64,000 nt of DNA. Source: Falsiroseomonas frigidaquae. GTDB lineage: Bacteria; Pseudomonadota; Alphaproteobacteria; Acetobacterales; Acetobacteraceae. The DNA is taken from assembly GCF_012163145.1 (NCBI RefSeq), contig NZ_JAAVTX010000009.1, forward strand, positions 124,001-188,000. The letters run 5' to 3'. Shown here in pieces: positions 1 to 8,520 of this stretch (position 1 is the first letter of the stretch; the number at the start of each line of letters is the position of its first letter). A model generated the notes under the pieces. That model did no database searches. It saw only the letters and a list, made by a program, of their open reading frames with translations, and was not told where the DNA came from. Made by a program: the position numbers and the translations under genes.

Positions 1-1
1 G

Positions 2-334
2 CGCGGCGGCGGGGTGCTGCGCCCGGCGGGGCCGGCCCGGGCCGCCTTCCGCCAGGGCTTCCTGACCAACCTGACCAACCCGAAGGTCATCCTGTTCTTC
101 CTGGCCTTCCTGCCGCAATTCGTCGATCCCGGCCGCGGCCCGGTCGCGCTGCAGATGGCCATCCTGGGCCCGCTGGTGCCGCTGATGTCGCTGCCCGCCT
201 ATGGGCTGCTGATCCACGGCGCGGGCCGCGCGGCGGCGCGGCTGAACCGCCATGCGCGATGGCTGGAGGCGGTGGCGGGCGCGATGTTCCTGGGCCTTGG
301 GCTGCGCCTGCTGATGGGCAACCGCCCAGCCTGA
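2..334 (+). CDS. LysE/RhtB-family amino-acid exporter, C-terminal part
   Basis: The frame is already open at base 2, so the start lies upstream of the window. The visible ~110 residues hold the LysE/RhtB core motif FLTNLTNPKVILFFLAFLPQF, followed by two more hydrophobic helices and the short polar tail GNRPA. In this family the NPK motif sits near the middle of a ~205-residue inner-membrane protein that exports amino acids or homoserine lactone-like compounds, so about half the protein is visible. The substrate cannot be inferred. Confidence 0.85.
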   Translation, partial: RGGGVLRPAGPARAAFRQGFLTNLTNPKVILFFLAFLPQFVDPGRGPVALQMAILGPLVPLMSLPAYGLLIHGAGRAAARLNRHARWLEAVAGAMFLGLGLRLLMGNRPA

Positions 335-385
335 GCTTGCCGGCTGAGCTTGCGCGCAATGCGGCGCGCGGCGTAACAGCGCGCC

Positions 386-715
386 ATGTCCGCATTCATG
401 ATCGCCGCGCTGATGCTCTCGGTCGCGGCTTATATCCACACCGTCTCCGGCAAGCTGGGCCTGCGGCTGGACAGCCCGTCGGCAGAGCTGCTGTGGCGGG
501 TGCTGTCCTTCGCTGCGCTGCTCGTCTGGGTGGTGCTGATCCTGCGCGGCTTCACCACGCGGCACTGGTCGGACCCGACAGCGGCGCTTTTCGGGTCCTT
601 CGCGCTGAACTGGTGGTTCGGCCATCGCGGGCCGAAGCCGGGCTGGCCGGTGGTCTCGATGCTGTTCTCGGTGGTCGGGCTGGGGCTGGCGACCTACTCG
701 TTCCTCTACGAATAG
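386..715 (+). CDS. Small integral membrane protein, unknown function
   Basis: A 109-residue protein with three probable transmembrane helices (about residues 3-22, 36-54 and 86-106) separated by a polar loop containing RGFTTRHWSDP. I do not recognise the family. The ATG lies 51 bp after the LysE stop, so it may be co-transcribed with it. Its 3' end overlaps the convergent lactonase gene by 10 bp. The hydrophobic pattern and clean codon use make it a likely real gene. Confidence 0.65.
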   Translation: MSAFMIAALMLSVAAYIHTVSGKLGLRLDSPSAELLWRVLSFAALLVWVVLILRGFTTRHWSDPTAALFGSFALNWWFGHRGPKPGWPVVSMLFSVVGLGLATYSFLYE

Positions 716-1494
716 GGCGGCAGGTCGAGGCGCCAGGCCTCGGCATCCTGCTCCGCCACCGGGAAGCGCCTGCAGACCAGCGGGTCGTGGCCCGGGATCA
801 CCAGGCTCTCGTCGCCGCCCGCCAATGCGCGGGCGCGGCGCCAGCCCTGCACCATGGCGCCGAGGTCGTAGACGATGGGGAAGGGATTCTCCCGCGCCAT
901 ATTGGCGTAGTAGTGGCTGGCGTCGCCGGCGATCACCAGCGGGCCGCGCGCGGTGGCCACGCGCACCATCTGCAAGCCATCCGAATGGCCGCCGACGCCG
1001 TGCAGCGTGACGCCGGGCGCCACCTCGCCTTCGCCATCATGGAAGCGCACGCGGTCGGCATAGACGGCGCGGACCAGGCGGACCACGTCCTCCACCTCGA
1101 AGGGGTGCCGCAGGCAGTGGCTGCACATGTGGCGGCCGGTGGCGAAGGCTACCTCGCGGTCCTGGATGTGGAAGGTGGCGTTGGGGAACAGGCCGAGATT
1201 GCCGGCGTGGTCGTAGTGCAGATGCGTCACCACCACGTCGCGGATCGCCTCGGCCGAGGTGCCGAGCGCCTTCAGGCAATCCTCCACCGGGCGCAGGATG
1301 GACCGGCCGCGGCGGGCGGCGGTGGCGGAATCGAAGCCGGTATCGACCAGGATTTCCCGGCCGTCGGGCCCGCGCAGCAGCCAAACGAAATAGTCCATCG
1401 GCATGGCGTCATGCGCGTCCTCGACGGGCATGATGAAATTGGCCTGGGCGCTGCGGTCGTGATGCGCATAGCGCAGGGCGAAAACCTGCCACAT
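706..1494 (-). CDS. Metallo-beta-lactamase-fold hydrolase, N-acyl homoserine lactonase-like
   Basis: This 262-residue protein carries the dinuclear zinc motif THLHYDHAGN with H91, H93, D95 and H96, a downstream His in GGHSDG and a metal-bridging Asp in IAGDASHYY. That set is typical of the AHL-lactonase/AttM branch of the metallo-beta-lactamase superfamily, which opens lactone rings. The ATG follows the upstream dehydrogenase stop by 4 bp, so the two form a minus-strand operon. The real substrate could be an acyl-homoserine lactone or another lactone. Confidence 0.85.
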   Translation of the reverse strand: MWQVFALRYAHHDRSAQANFIMPVEDAHDAMPMDYFVWLLRGPDGREILVDTGFDSATAARRGRSILRPVEDCLKALGTSAEAIRDVVVTHLHYDHAGNLGLFPNATFHIQDREVAFATGRHMCSHCLRHPFEVEDVVRLVRAVYADRVRFHDGEGEVAPGVTLHGVGGHSDGLQMVRVATARGPLVIAGDASHYYANMARENPFPIVYDLGAMVQGWRRARALAGGDESLVIPGHDPLVCRRFPVAEQDAEAWRLDLPPYS

Positions 1495-1498
1495 CGTC

Positions 1499-2395
1499 TC
1501 AGCCCTTCTGCTCGGAGATCTGGCCCGCGGCCAGCGCCTCGCTGAACCGTGCCGCGGCCGTATGGTCCTGGCCCGGGCCGAGCAGCGCGGCAGCGGCGGC
1601 CCAAAGCTCCCGCGTCTGCGCGGCGAGCGGCGCGGGGGTGGAGGTTTCGCGCCCCACCTGCATGGCGATGGAGAGGTCCTTCACCATCAGGTCCAGCCCG
1701 AAGCCGGAGTTGAATTTGCGGGAGAGCACGAACTGCTTCAGCTTGCGCTGGGTGCTGTTGTTCATGCCGGTCGAGGCATTCAGCACATCGACCATCACGG
1801 CGGGGTCCAGGCCGAAGCGGCTGCCGATCAGCAGGGCCTCCACGCTGACGAGGAAGCCCGCGGCGCTCACCAGGTTGTTCAGCGCCTTCATCGCCTGGCC
1901 GGCGCCGATATCGCCGCAGCGGGTGATGGTGGTGCCCATGGCGCGCAGCAGGGGGTCCACGCGGTCCAGCGCCGCCGCCTCGCCGCCGGTCATGATGGCG
2001 AGCTCGCCCGTCTCGGCACGGGCCACGCCGCCGGAGACGGGGGCATCCACCATCGCCACGCCAAGCGCAGACAGGTCTGCGGCCAAAGCGCGGGTGGCGG
2101 AGGGTTCGCCGGAGGACATCTCGATCACCACCGCGCCGCGCTGCAGCGCCGGGCGGATGGCGGCCAGCGCGGCGGCGACGTCGCGGCTGGTGGGCAGCAT
2201 GGTGATGACGGCCTCCGCGCCCTGCGCGGCGTTCTCCGACGCCGTGCCACCGTGGCGCCGGGCGAAATCCGCGGCGCGACCGGGCACGGCATCCTGCACC
2301 GTGACGCTGAAGCCGGCCTCGACCAGGCGGCGCGCCATGGGCCAGCCCATGCTGCCGATTCCGATGAAGCCGATGCGGCCGATTGTGGCGTCCAT
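1499..2395 (-). CDS. NAD(P)-dependent 3-hydroxyisobutyrate dehydrogenase-family oxidoreductase
   Basis: A 298-residue beta-hydroxyacid dehydrogenase. The Rossmann motif GFIGIGSMGWPMA lies at residues 9-21, the substrate-binding DAPVSGGVARAETG at 118-130, and the catalytic lysine is K170 in MKALNNLVSAAG. The reading frame extends upstream, but the ATG at 2395 is preceded by GAGGGGGAA and gives the usual family length. Substrate may be 3-hydroxyisobutyrate, tartronate semialdehyde or a relative. It is upstream of, and probably co-transcribed with, the lactonase-like gene. Confidence 0.88.
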   Translation of the reverse strand: MDATIGRIGFIGIGSMGWPMARRLVEAGFSVTVQDAVPGRAADFARRHGGTASENAAQGAEAVITMLPTSRDVAAALAAIRPALQRGAVVIEMSSGEPSATRALAADLSALGVAMVDAPVSGGVARAETGELAIMTGGEAAALDRVDPLLRAMGTTITRCGDIGAGQAMKALNNLVSAAGFLVSVEALLIGSRFGLDPAVMVDVLNASTGMNNSTQRKLKQFVLSRKFNSGFGLDLMVKDLSIAMQVGRETSTPAPLAAQTRELWAAAAALLGPGQDHTAAARFSEALAAGQISEQKG

Positions 2396-2467
2396 GCCAT
2401 TTCCCCCTCTTGTCCCGGCAAGGCTGGCGGCGTCAGCTTCGGGGGTCAAGCGAGCGGGGGAAACGGC

Positions 2468-3343
2468 ATGTTCGAAGGCTTCACCGAGGAACGGCGCGAG
2501 GGCGACGGCGTGACGCTGCGGCTGCGGCGTGGCGGCGAGGGCCCGCCCCTGCTGCTGCTGCACGGCAATCCGCAGACCCACATGATGTGGAACCGCGTGG
2601 CGCCGGCGCTGGCGCAGCGCTTCACCGTGATCTGCCCGGACCTGCGCGGCTATGGCTTCTCCGGCAAGCCCTCACCCAGCGCGGACCATGCGGGTTATGC
2701 GAAGCGCGCGATGGCCGCCGACATGCTGGCGCTGATGCGCGGCCTCGGCCACGAGACCTTCCAGGTGGTGGCGCATGACCGCGGGGCGCGTGTCGCGCAT
2801 CGGCTGGCGCTGGATGCGCCGCAGGCGGTGCGGCGGCTGTGTGTGATGGACATCGTGCCGACGCTGCATCACTTCGAGACGGCGAACATGGATTTCGCGC
2901 TCGGCTACCATCACTGGTTCTTCCTGGCCCAGCCGCATCCGAAGCCGGAGCGCATGATTCTCCGAGACGTGGAGGACTGGTTCGCCAGCCACACCTCGCG
3001 CGGCCAGACGGATGTCTTCGCGCCCGAGGCGCGCGCGGACTACATCGCGGCGCTGCACCAGCCCGGCACGGTGATGGGCATCTGCGAGGATTACCGCGCC
3101 GCCACCAGCATCGACCTGGAGCACGACCGCGCCAGCCGCGCGGCGGGGCAGAAGGTGGAATGCCCGCTGCTGGCGCTGTGGGGGGCCAAGGGGAAGATCC
3201 AGGTCTGGTACGACGCGCTGGCCGTCTGGCGGGACTATGCGCGCGGGCCGGTCAGCGGGCACAGCGTGAATTCGGGGCACTACCTGGCGGAGGAAGCGCC
3301 GGAGGAGGTGCTTCGGGCGCTGGATGGGTTTTTGGAGAGGTAG
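2468..3343 (+). CDS. Alpha/beta hydrolase, haloacetate (fluoroacetate) dehalogenase-like
   Basis: A 291-residue alpha/beta hydrolase. Visible motifs are the oxyanion HGNPQTH at 32-38, the nucleophile elbow VVAHDRGARVAHRLALD with D104 in place of the usual serine, and a C-terminal SGHYLAEEAPEE carrying the catalytic His. An Asp nucleophile in HDRGAR plus the following Arg is characteristic of haloacetate dehalogenases, which hydrolyse C-halogen bonds; some members act on other substrates. The gene diverges from the dehydrogenase operon, and its start is the first ATG that gives the family N-terminus. Confidence 0.85.
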   Translation: MFEGFTEERREGDGVTLRLRRGGEGPPLLLLHGNPQTHMMWNRVAPALAQRFTVICPDLRGYGFSGKPSPSADHAGYAKRAMAADMLALMRGLGHETFQVVAHDRGARVAHRLALDAPQAVRRLCVMDIVPTLHHFETANMDFALGYHHWFFLAQPHPKPERMILRDVEDWFASHTSRGQTDVFAPEARADYIAALHQPGTVMGICEDYRAATSIDLEHDRASRAAGQKVECPLLALWGAKGKIQVWYDALAVWRDYARGPVSGHSVNSGHYLAEEAPEEVLRALDGFLER

Positions 3344-3357
3344 GGCGGCGCCGCTTG

Positions 3358-3483
3358 CCCCCACCCCGACCAGCCTTCGGCGTTGCGGCAGCGCCGCAAC
3401 CCCCCGCAGGCGGGGGAGGGAGATTGCAATCCACCGCCCGCTTCTCCCTCCCCCACCCTTGTGGGGGAGGGTCGGGGTGGGGG
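3358..3483 (+). repeat. GC-rich composite inverted repeat (REP-like) between convergent genes
   Basis: An outer 14-bp perfect inverted repeat, CCCCCACCCCGACC at 3358-3371 and its complement at 3470-3483, encloses a second hairpin CCCTCCCCCAC / GTGGGGGAGGG (3446-3456 and 3461-3471) with a 4-nt loop. It fills the gap between two convergent genes. It probably serves as a bidirectional transcription stop, and its form is that of the dispersed palindromic elements common in GC-rich alphaproteobacteria. Confidence 0.7.
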
Positions 3484-3497
3484 GCAGCGGCCGCGCC

Positions 3498-4013
3498 TCA
3501 GCCGAAGCTGTCCTCCGGCAGCACGAACGGCAGATCCGTATCGCCCGTCGCGGCGCCCAGCCCCGTCAGCAGCGCATGCACCTGCCCGCGGTGATGCGTC
3601 TGGTGGTTGAAGAGATGCGTCACCAGCACCCAGCGCGGCCGGCTGACCTCCCGGCCCAGGGACCCGCTGAACCAGCCCAGATTTCCCTCAAGCCAGGCCG
3701 GCTCCATCGCCGCCGCCCAGGCCGCGATCCGCGCATCCAGATCCTGCCGCGCCACGCGCAGCGCCACCCAATCCGGATGCAGCGAAGGGCTGTCCTTGAT
3801 GCTGCAGCCCGGCGTGGGCCAGCCGGCGAAGCGGGACATCCAGGTGGCGTCGCCCCACATCAGGTGGCTGAGCGTGCCATGGATGGAGCCGAAGAAGGCG
3901 CCGCGATCCTCCCGCCGCTGCGCGTCGGTCAGCGTGGCGGCCGCGGCGTACAGACGAAGATTCATCTCGGCATTGTAGGCGGCCATCAGCCGCACCCATT
4001 CCACCGTGACCAT
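3498..4013 (-). CDS. DinB/YfiT-family metal-dependent protein
   Basis: A 171-residue four-helix-bundle protein of the DinB superfamily. The metal-ligand histidines are seen in SIHGTLSHLMWGD (about residues 43-55) and in LFNHQTHHRGQVHALL near the C-terminus. Members are often thiol transferases or damage-inducible proteins of unknown substrate. I chose the ATG at 4013, which starts VTVEWVRLMAAYNAEMN as in relatives and has GGAAGAA upstream; longer starts overlap the preceding gene. Last gene of a minus-strand operon with the GNAT and aminotransferase genes. Confidence 0.85.
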   Translation of the reverse strand: MVTVEWVRLMAAYNAEMNLRLYAAAATLTDAQRREDRGAFFGSIHGTLSHLMWGDATWMSRFAGWPTPGCSIKDSPSLHPDWVALRVARQDLDARIAAWAAAMEPAWLEGNLGWFSGSLGREVSRPRWVLVTHLFNHQTHHRGQVHALLTGLGAATGDTDLPFVLPEDSFG

Positions 4014-4038
4014 CAGTCGTTCTTCCAGAACGCGGACA

Positions 4039-5028
4039 TCAAACATTCTTCCAGAAGAAGACCGTGTCGCAGGGCTTGCCATCCGGCCACAGCGCATAGC
4101 CGGGGATCACGCCGAGCTCGACCCAGCCGAGATCGCGGTACAACTGTTCCGCCCCCTCCCCCTTCGCCGTGTCCAGCACCAGCAGCCGGCGGCCGAGGCC
4201 GCGGGCGGCCTGTTCGGCGCGGCGCATCAGTGCGCGGGCGACGCCGCGGCGGCGGGCCGAAGGGTCCACCAGCAGCTTGGCGATATCGGCGCGATGCGGC
4301 TGGTTCTGCGGCGTGTCGAGCACGATCTGCACCGTGCCCACCAGCACCCCGTCCACCCAGGCCGCCAGCAGCACGCGCTTGCCCAGCGCCACGTCCGACG
4401 ACACGCGCTTGAAGAAATCCCGCGCCACGCTTGGGGCCAGCGGCGGGAAGAAGGACACGCTGGCGCCGGCGGCGACGCAGTTCACCAGGATGCGGGCAAG
4501 CTGCGCCTCCGCGCTCGCCGCGGCGGCGGCATCCAGCGCCTCCACCACCAGGCCGCGCAGCGGCTTGGTGTAGCGGAATTCCAGGCTGTTCGAGACATCG
4601 TCCAGGATGCGGATGGAGCCCTGCCGCACATAGCCGGTCTTCTCGTAGAAGCGGTGCGCCGCCTCGAACCGCGTATCGGTCCAGAGCACCAGGCGTTCGG
4701 CGCCGGACTCCCGCGCATGGGATTCGGCCGCCGTCAGCAGGCGCTGCGCCAGGCCCGTGCCGCGCGCGGCCTTGGCCACATAGACGCGGCAGATCTCCCA
4801 GGCCTCGTCATCGCCCAGCGGCCGTGTCGCCGCCATGCCGATGATCCGGCCGTCCTGTTCCGCCGCCCAGAGCGCGCCGCCTGCTTCAGCAAAATAGGTT
4901 GCGAGCGCGCGCAGCTCCGGCACCTCCCCATCCACGTCGAGCACGCAGTTGGGGTATTCGGCCCAGCAATCACCGACGAGGGCGATGAAGCCCTCAGCGT
5001 CCTCGTCGCGGCCGGGCCGAAGCGTCAT
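4039..5028 (-). CDS. Tandem-domain GNAT acetyltransferase
   Basis: A 329-residue protein built of two GNAT domains. The first has the acetyl-CoA loop in VAKAARGTGLAQRLL followed by AAHRFYEKTGY; the second has VDPSARRRGVARALM followed by EQLYRDLGW. Two-domain GNATs acetylate small molecules or protein N-termini; the substrate is not visible. Its ATG overlaps the aminotransferase stop in a TGATG junction, so translation is coupled. The family Tyr before the C-terminal Gly is present in both halves, suggesting neither domain is degenerate. Confidence 0.85.
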   Translation of the reverse strand: MTLRPGRDEDAEGFIALVGDCWAEYPNCVLDVDGEVPELRALATYFAEAGGALWAAEQDGRIIGMAATRPLGDDEAWEICRVYVAKAARGTGLAQRLLTAAESHARESGAERLVLWTDTRFEAAHRFYEKTGYVRQGSIRILDDVSNSLEFRYTKPLRGLVVEALDAAAAASAEAQLARILVNCVAAGASVSFFPPLAPSVARDFFKRVSSDVALGKRVLLAAWVDGVLVGTVQIVLDTPQNQPHRADIAKLLVDPSARRRGVARALMRRAEQAARGLGRRLLVLDTAKGEGAEQLYRDLGWVELGVIPGYALWPDGKPCDTVFFWKNV

Positions 5029-6230
5029 CAGGCGAGGCCTTTGCAGAACTCCTGGATGCGCGTGCAGGCCTCGCGCAGGCTGTCCGTATCCGTAGCGTAG
5101 GAGATGCGGACATAGGGGCTCATGCCATAGGCGGCGCCCTGCACCAGCGCGACATGCGCTTCCTCGATCAGGGCGAGGGCGAAGTCGGTATCCGTGTCGA
5201 TCCTGCGGCCGCCCTTGCTGGTCTTGCCGAGGCAGCCGGCGATGTTCGGGAAGACGTAGAAGGCGCCTTCCGGCTTGTGGCACTGGATGCCCGGCGCCTG
5301 GTTCAGCATCTCCACCACCAGGTCGCGGCGCTCCTTGTAGATCGCCGCGCGTTCCTTCACGAGGTCCTGCGGGCCATCCAGCGCCGCGACGGCGGCCGCC
5401 TGGCCGACCGTGCTGATGCCGCTGGTGAGCTGGCTCTGCATGTTCACCATCGCCGCGATCAGGTTCTTCGGCCCACCGCAGAAGCCGACGCGCCAGCCGG
5501 TCATCGCATAGGTCTTGGAGACGCCATTGACCGTCAGCACGCGGTCCTTCAGGCGCGGCTCGACTTCCGCGATCGTGCAGAATTCGAAGCCGTCATAGAC
5601 CATGTGCTCATACATATCGTCCGTCATCACCCAGACATGCGGGTGGCGCAGCAGGACTTCCGCGATAGCCTTCATTTCGTCGCGCGAGCAGGCGGCGCCG
5701 GTCGGGTTATTGGGAAAATTCAGGATCAGCCACTTGGTGTTCGGCGTGATCGCCGCTTCCAGGTCCTCCGGCCGCAGCTTGAAGCCGTTGTTCTGCGGGC
5801 AGGTCACGGGCACCGGCTTGCCGGTGGAGAGCTTCACCATGTCGGCGTAGGAAATCCAGAACGGCGCCGGGATCAGCACCTCGTCACCCGGGTCGCAGGT
5901 GCCGAGCAGGGCGTTCATGATGACCTGCTTGCCGCCGTTCGAGATCATGATCTCGTCCAGCGCGTAGTCCAGGTTGTTGTCGCGCTTGAACTTGCGCTGC
6001 ACCGCCTGCTTCAGCGCCTTGGTGCCATCCTGTGGCGGGTACTTGGTGTCGCCGGACAGGGCCGCCTGGTAGGCGGCATCGATGGCATGGCGCGGCGTTT
6101 CGAAATCCGGCTCGCCGATCGCCAGGCTGATGACCTTGATGCCCTTGGCGGCCAGCTCGCGGCCCTTGGCGGTCATGACCGCGGAGGCGGAGAGCTCGAT
6201 ATCCTTCAGGCGATTGGCAAGCGCGGGCAT
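5028..6230 (-). CDS. Class I PLP-dependent aminotransferase (aspartate/aromatic type), copy 1
   Basis: A 400-residue fold-type I aminotransferase. The N-terminus has ISLAIGEPDFETP, the middle FPNNPTGAAC, and the PLP-binding lysine lies near residue 240 in NGVSKTYAMTGWRVGF. Length and motifs match alphaproteobacterial aspartate aminotransferases that transfer amino groups to 2-oxoglutarate. The start at 6230 gives PALANRLKDIELSAS, the conserved N-terminus, with AGGAG and GGAAAA upstream. A close paralogue lies at 7227-8429. First gene of a coupled operon with the double-GNAT gene. Confidence 0.92.
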   Translation of the reverse strand: MPALANRLKDIELSASAVMTAKGRELAAKGIKVISLAIGEPDFETPRHAIDAAYQAALSGDTKYPPQDGTKALKQAVQRKFKRDNNLDYALDEIMISNGGKQVIMNALLGTCDPGDEVLIPAPFWISYADMVKLSTGKPVPVTCPQNNGFKLRPEDLEAAITPNTKWLILNFPNNPTGAACSRDEMKAIAEVLLRHPHVWVMTDDMYEHMVYDGFEFCTIAEVEPRLKDRVLTVNGVSKTYAMTGWRVGFCGGPKNLIAAMVNMQSQLTSGISTVGQAAAVAALDGPQDLVKERAAIYKERRDLVVEMLNQAPGIQCHKPEGAFYVFPNIAGCLGKTSKGGRRIDTDTDFALALIEEAHVALVQGAAYGMSPYVRISYATDTDSLREACTRIQEFCKGLA

Positions 6231-6285
6231 TTTTCCGGGTGACTCCTGGCGAAGGAGCACAAACTAGTCCGGGATGGCCTGCTGC

Positions 6286-6750
6286 TCAATCCGTAGGCGG
6301 GCGTGCCATGACCCAGTCGAATGGCTGTTCCCCCACCAGCACGAAGCCCTGGCGTTCCCAGAAACGGCGGGCTGGGCTGTCCTTCAGCACCTCGATGGCG
6401 AGGCCCCGGCCGGGGTGGAGCGCCAGCGCCTGGGCCACCACGGCGGCGCCGAGGCCCCTGCCCTGCAATGCGGGTTCCAGATACAGGCTGTGCAGGGTGA
6501 CGGAGTCTGCCCCAGGCTCCAGCCCGATGCAGCCGATTGCCTGGCCCCGATCCTCGATCACCTGCAGGCCGCCGCCGGCGAAGGCGGCTTCCATGCGGGC
6601 GCGGCGGCGCGGCGGGTCCCAGCGGCCGACGCGTTCCAGATGCGGGCGCATGACGCGCACCGACAGATCCAGCAGCGCCTCGAAATCCGCCCGTGTGGCC
6701 GGGCGGAAGACGATATTGTCGGGCAAAGTAATCGGCTCAGCGACCATCAT
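6286..6750 (-). CDS. GNAT-family N-acetyltransferase
   Basis: A 154-residue single-domain GNAT. It has FRPATRADFEALLDL at the N-terminus, the beta4-alpha3 acetyl-CoA loop in LYLEPALQGRGLGAAVV, and ARRFWERQGFVLVGEQP with the C-terminal aromatic/Gly motif. Two ATGs are possible at the junction: 6750 makes an ATGA overlap with the preceding stop, and I chose it. The acetyl acceptor cannot be inferred. Confidence 0.85.
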   Translation of the reverse strand: MMVAEPITLPDNIVFRPATRADFEALLDLSVRVMRPHLERVGRWDPPRRRARMEAAFAGGGLQVIEDRGQAIGCIGLEPGADSVTLHSLYLEPALQGRGLGAAVVAQALALHPGRGLAIEVLKDSPARRFWERQGFVLVGEQPFDWVMARPPTD

Positions 6751-7211
6751 TCGTCGAACCACGAACCGGATCGCCCAGCTTTAGCGAGTTCTCGTATTCT
6801 GCGCATGACCCTGACGCGATCAGCAACTGGAGCACTCCAGCGTGCTCCAACCGAGTCGTAGGCCTCAAATCGCGAAATGGGCTTGATCCCGCTCCAGTGC
6901 CGCAGATAGTCGGTCGCCACTTCGCCAGGCCTCAGCCATCGCGGGAACTGGTCGCTCGTCAGTACAAAGGCACTGCCTGCGGCAAAGGAGCCTCCAAGCT
7001 GCGTTACAAACATCGGCTGCCTTCCGATGTTCACGAGCCGGTAGACGATGACGTCATGCTCCGTAGTCGAGTAGCCGTCGTAAATCTCCATAAATCGGAC
7101 AGATAGTCGAAGTCGTCCTCGATCAAGCCAATCGCGGCGGATCGTCCATGCGGCGGTGCATAGACTTACCGCAAGAGCCGCCCCCGAAATCCAAGACGTG
7201 CTCTCCGACAC
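6747..7211 (-). CDS. Membrane-anchored protein of unknown function, lower GC than neighbours
   Basis: A 154-residue protein with one N-terminal hydrophobic helix (about residues 8-24) followed by a soluble, probably cytoplasmic beta-rich part (VIVYRLVNIGRQPMFVTQLGGSF). I do not recognise a family by name. Base composition is visibly less GC-rich than both flanking aminotransferase genes, consistent with a later arrival. It is coupled to the downstream GNAT by an ATGA overlap. Confidence 0.65.
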   Translation of the reverse strand: MSESTSWISGAALAVSLCTAAWTIRRDWLDRGRLRLSVRFMEIYDGYSTTEHDVIVYRLVNIGRQPMFVTQLGGSFAAGSAFVLTSDQFPRWLRPGEVATDYLRHWSGIKPISRFEAYDSVGARWSAPVADRVRVMRRIRELAKAGRSGSWFDE

Positions 7212-7226
7212 CTCCGGCGTCTGCCC

Positions 7227-8429
7227 TTAAGCAAGTCCGGCGCAGAAATCCTGGATGCGGGTGCAGGCTTCCGTCAGCGTCGCATCATCCGTCGCATAGC
7301 TGATGCGGATATGGCCGGGGAACATGAAGGCCGCGCCGTGCACGGCCGCCACGCCCTTCTCCTCCAGCAGCGCCAGGACGAAGGCCTCGTCGCTGTCGAT
7401 CTTGGTCCCGCCGGCGCTGGTCTTGCCGAGGCAGCCGCGCACATCCGGGAAGACGTAGAAGGCACCTTCCGGCATCGGGCAGCGCATGCCCTCGGCCTTG
7501 TTCAGCATGCCGACCACCAGGTTGCGCCGGCGCTCGAAGGCCTGGCGCATTTCCTCCACGCTGTCCTGCGGGCCGGTCAGCGCCTCGATCGCCGCGGCCT
7601 GGGAGATGCTGCTGGTGTTGGAGGTGGACTGGCTCTGCAGCTTGTCCATCGCCTTGATCAGCTGAATCGGTGCGCCGGCGAAGCCGATGCGCCAGCCGGT
7701 CATGGCATAGGCCTTGGAGCAGCCATTCATGGTGACGGTGCGGTCCTTCAACCGCGGCTCCACCTCCACCACCGTCGCCGGCTTCATGCCGTCATAGGCG
7801 AGCTTCTCGTAGATGTCGTCGGAGAAGATCCACACATCCGGGTGGCGCAGCAGAACATCCGTCAGTTCCTTGAGCTGCGCGGCGTTGTAGCCGGCACCTG
7901 TCGGGTTGCAGGGGTTGTTCAGGATGAGCCACTTGGTCTTCGGCGTGATCGCCGCCTCAAGCTGCTCGCCGGTCATGCGGAAGCCCTGGTTCGGGCCGCA
8001 GGGGACGATCACCGGGGTGCCCTCGGCCAGCGCCACGATATCGGGGTAGGAGACCCAGCACGGGGCCGGGATGATCGCCTCGTCGCCCGCATTGATGGTG
8101 GCGACCAGCGCGTCGAAGATCACCTGCTTGCCGCCGGTGGCGACCAGGATCTCCTCCGGCTTGTAGTCGATGCCGCTGTCGCGCTTGAATTTCTCGCAGA
8201 TGGCCCGACGCAGCTCGATGGTGCCGGCCACATCGGTATACCGCGTTTCGCCCCGCTCGATGGCGGCGATGGCGGCGTCCTTGACGTTGCGCGGCGTCTC
8301 GAAATCCGGCTCACCCACCGAGAGGGAAATAATGTCCCGGCCCGCCGCCTTCAGCGCGCGGGCCTTGCCGGTCATGGCAATGGTCTGCGAGGGCGAGATG
8401 CGGTTGAGGCGATCGGCGATGAGGTTCAT
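7227..8429 (-). CDS. Class I PLP-dependent aminotransferase, copy 2
   Basis: A 400-residue paralogue of the aminotransferase at 5028-6230, sharing ISLSVGEPDFETP, NNPCNPTGAGY, the PLP lysine motif MNGCSKAYAMTGWRIGF and the same C-terminal RISYATD...LTEACTRIQDFCAGLA ending. The start at 8429 gives NLIADRLNRISPSQTIAMTGKARAL, the usual N-terminus. The two copies have the same length and differ throughout, so they are an old duplication; they probably differ in amino-acid preference (aspartate versus aromatic or methionine). Confidence 0.92.
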   Translation of the reverse strand: MNLIADRLNRISPSQTIAMTGKARALKAAGRDIISLSVGEPDFETPRNVKDAAIAAIERGETRYTDVAGTIELRRAICEKFKRDSGIDYKPEEILVATGGKQVIFDALVATINAGDEAIIPAPCWVSYPDIVALAEGTPVIVPCGPNQGFRMTGEQLEAAITPKTKWLILNNPCNPTGAGYNAAQLKELTDVLLRHPDVWIFSDDIYEKLAYDGMKPATVVEVEPRLKDRTVTMNGCSKAYAMTGWRIGFAGAPIQLIKAMDKLQSQSTSNTSSISQAAAIEALTGPQDSVEEMRQAFERRRNLVVGMLNKAEGMRCPMPEGAFYVFPDVRGCLGKTSAGGTKIDSDEAFVLALLEEKGVAAVHGAAFMFPGHIRISYATDDATLTEACTRIQDFCAGLA

Positions 8430-8520
8430 GTGTGGTGTTCCGGCGTCCCTGCCCACCCCCGCGGGGCGGCGCCGCTTTTCCTAAACCCGGTCGCCGGGCG
8501 CGTCCACATCCGCGGCGGTG

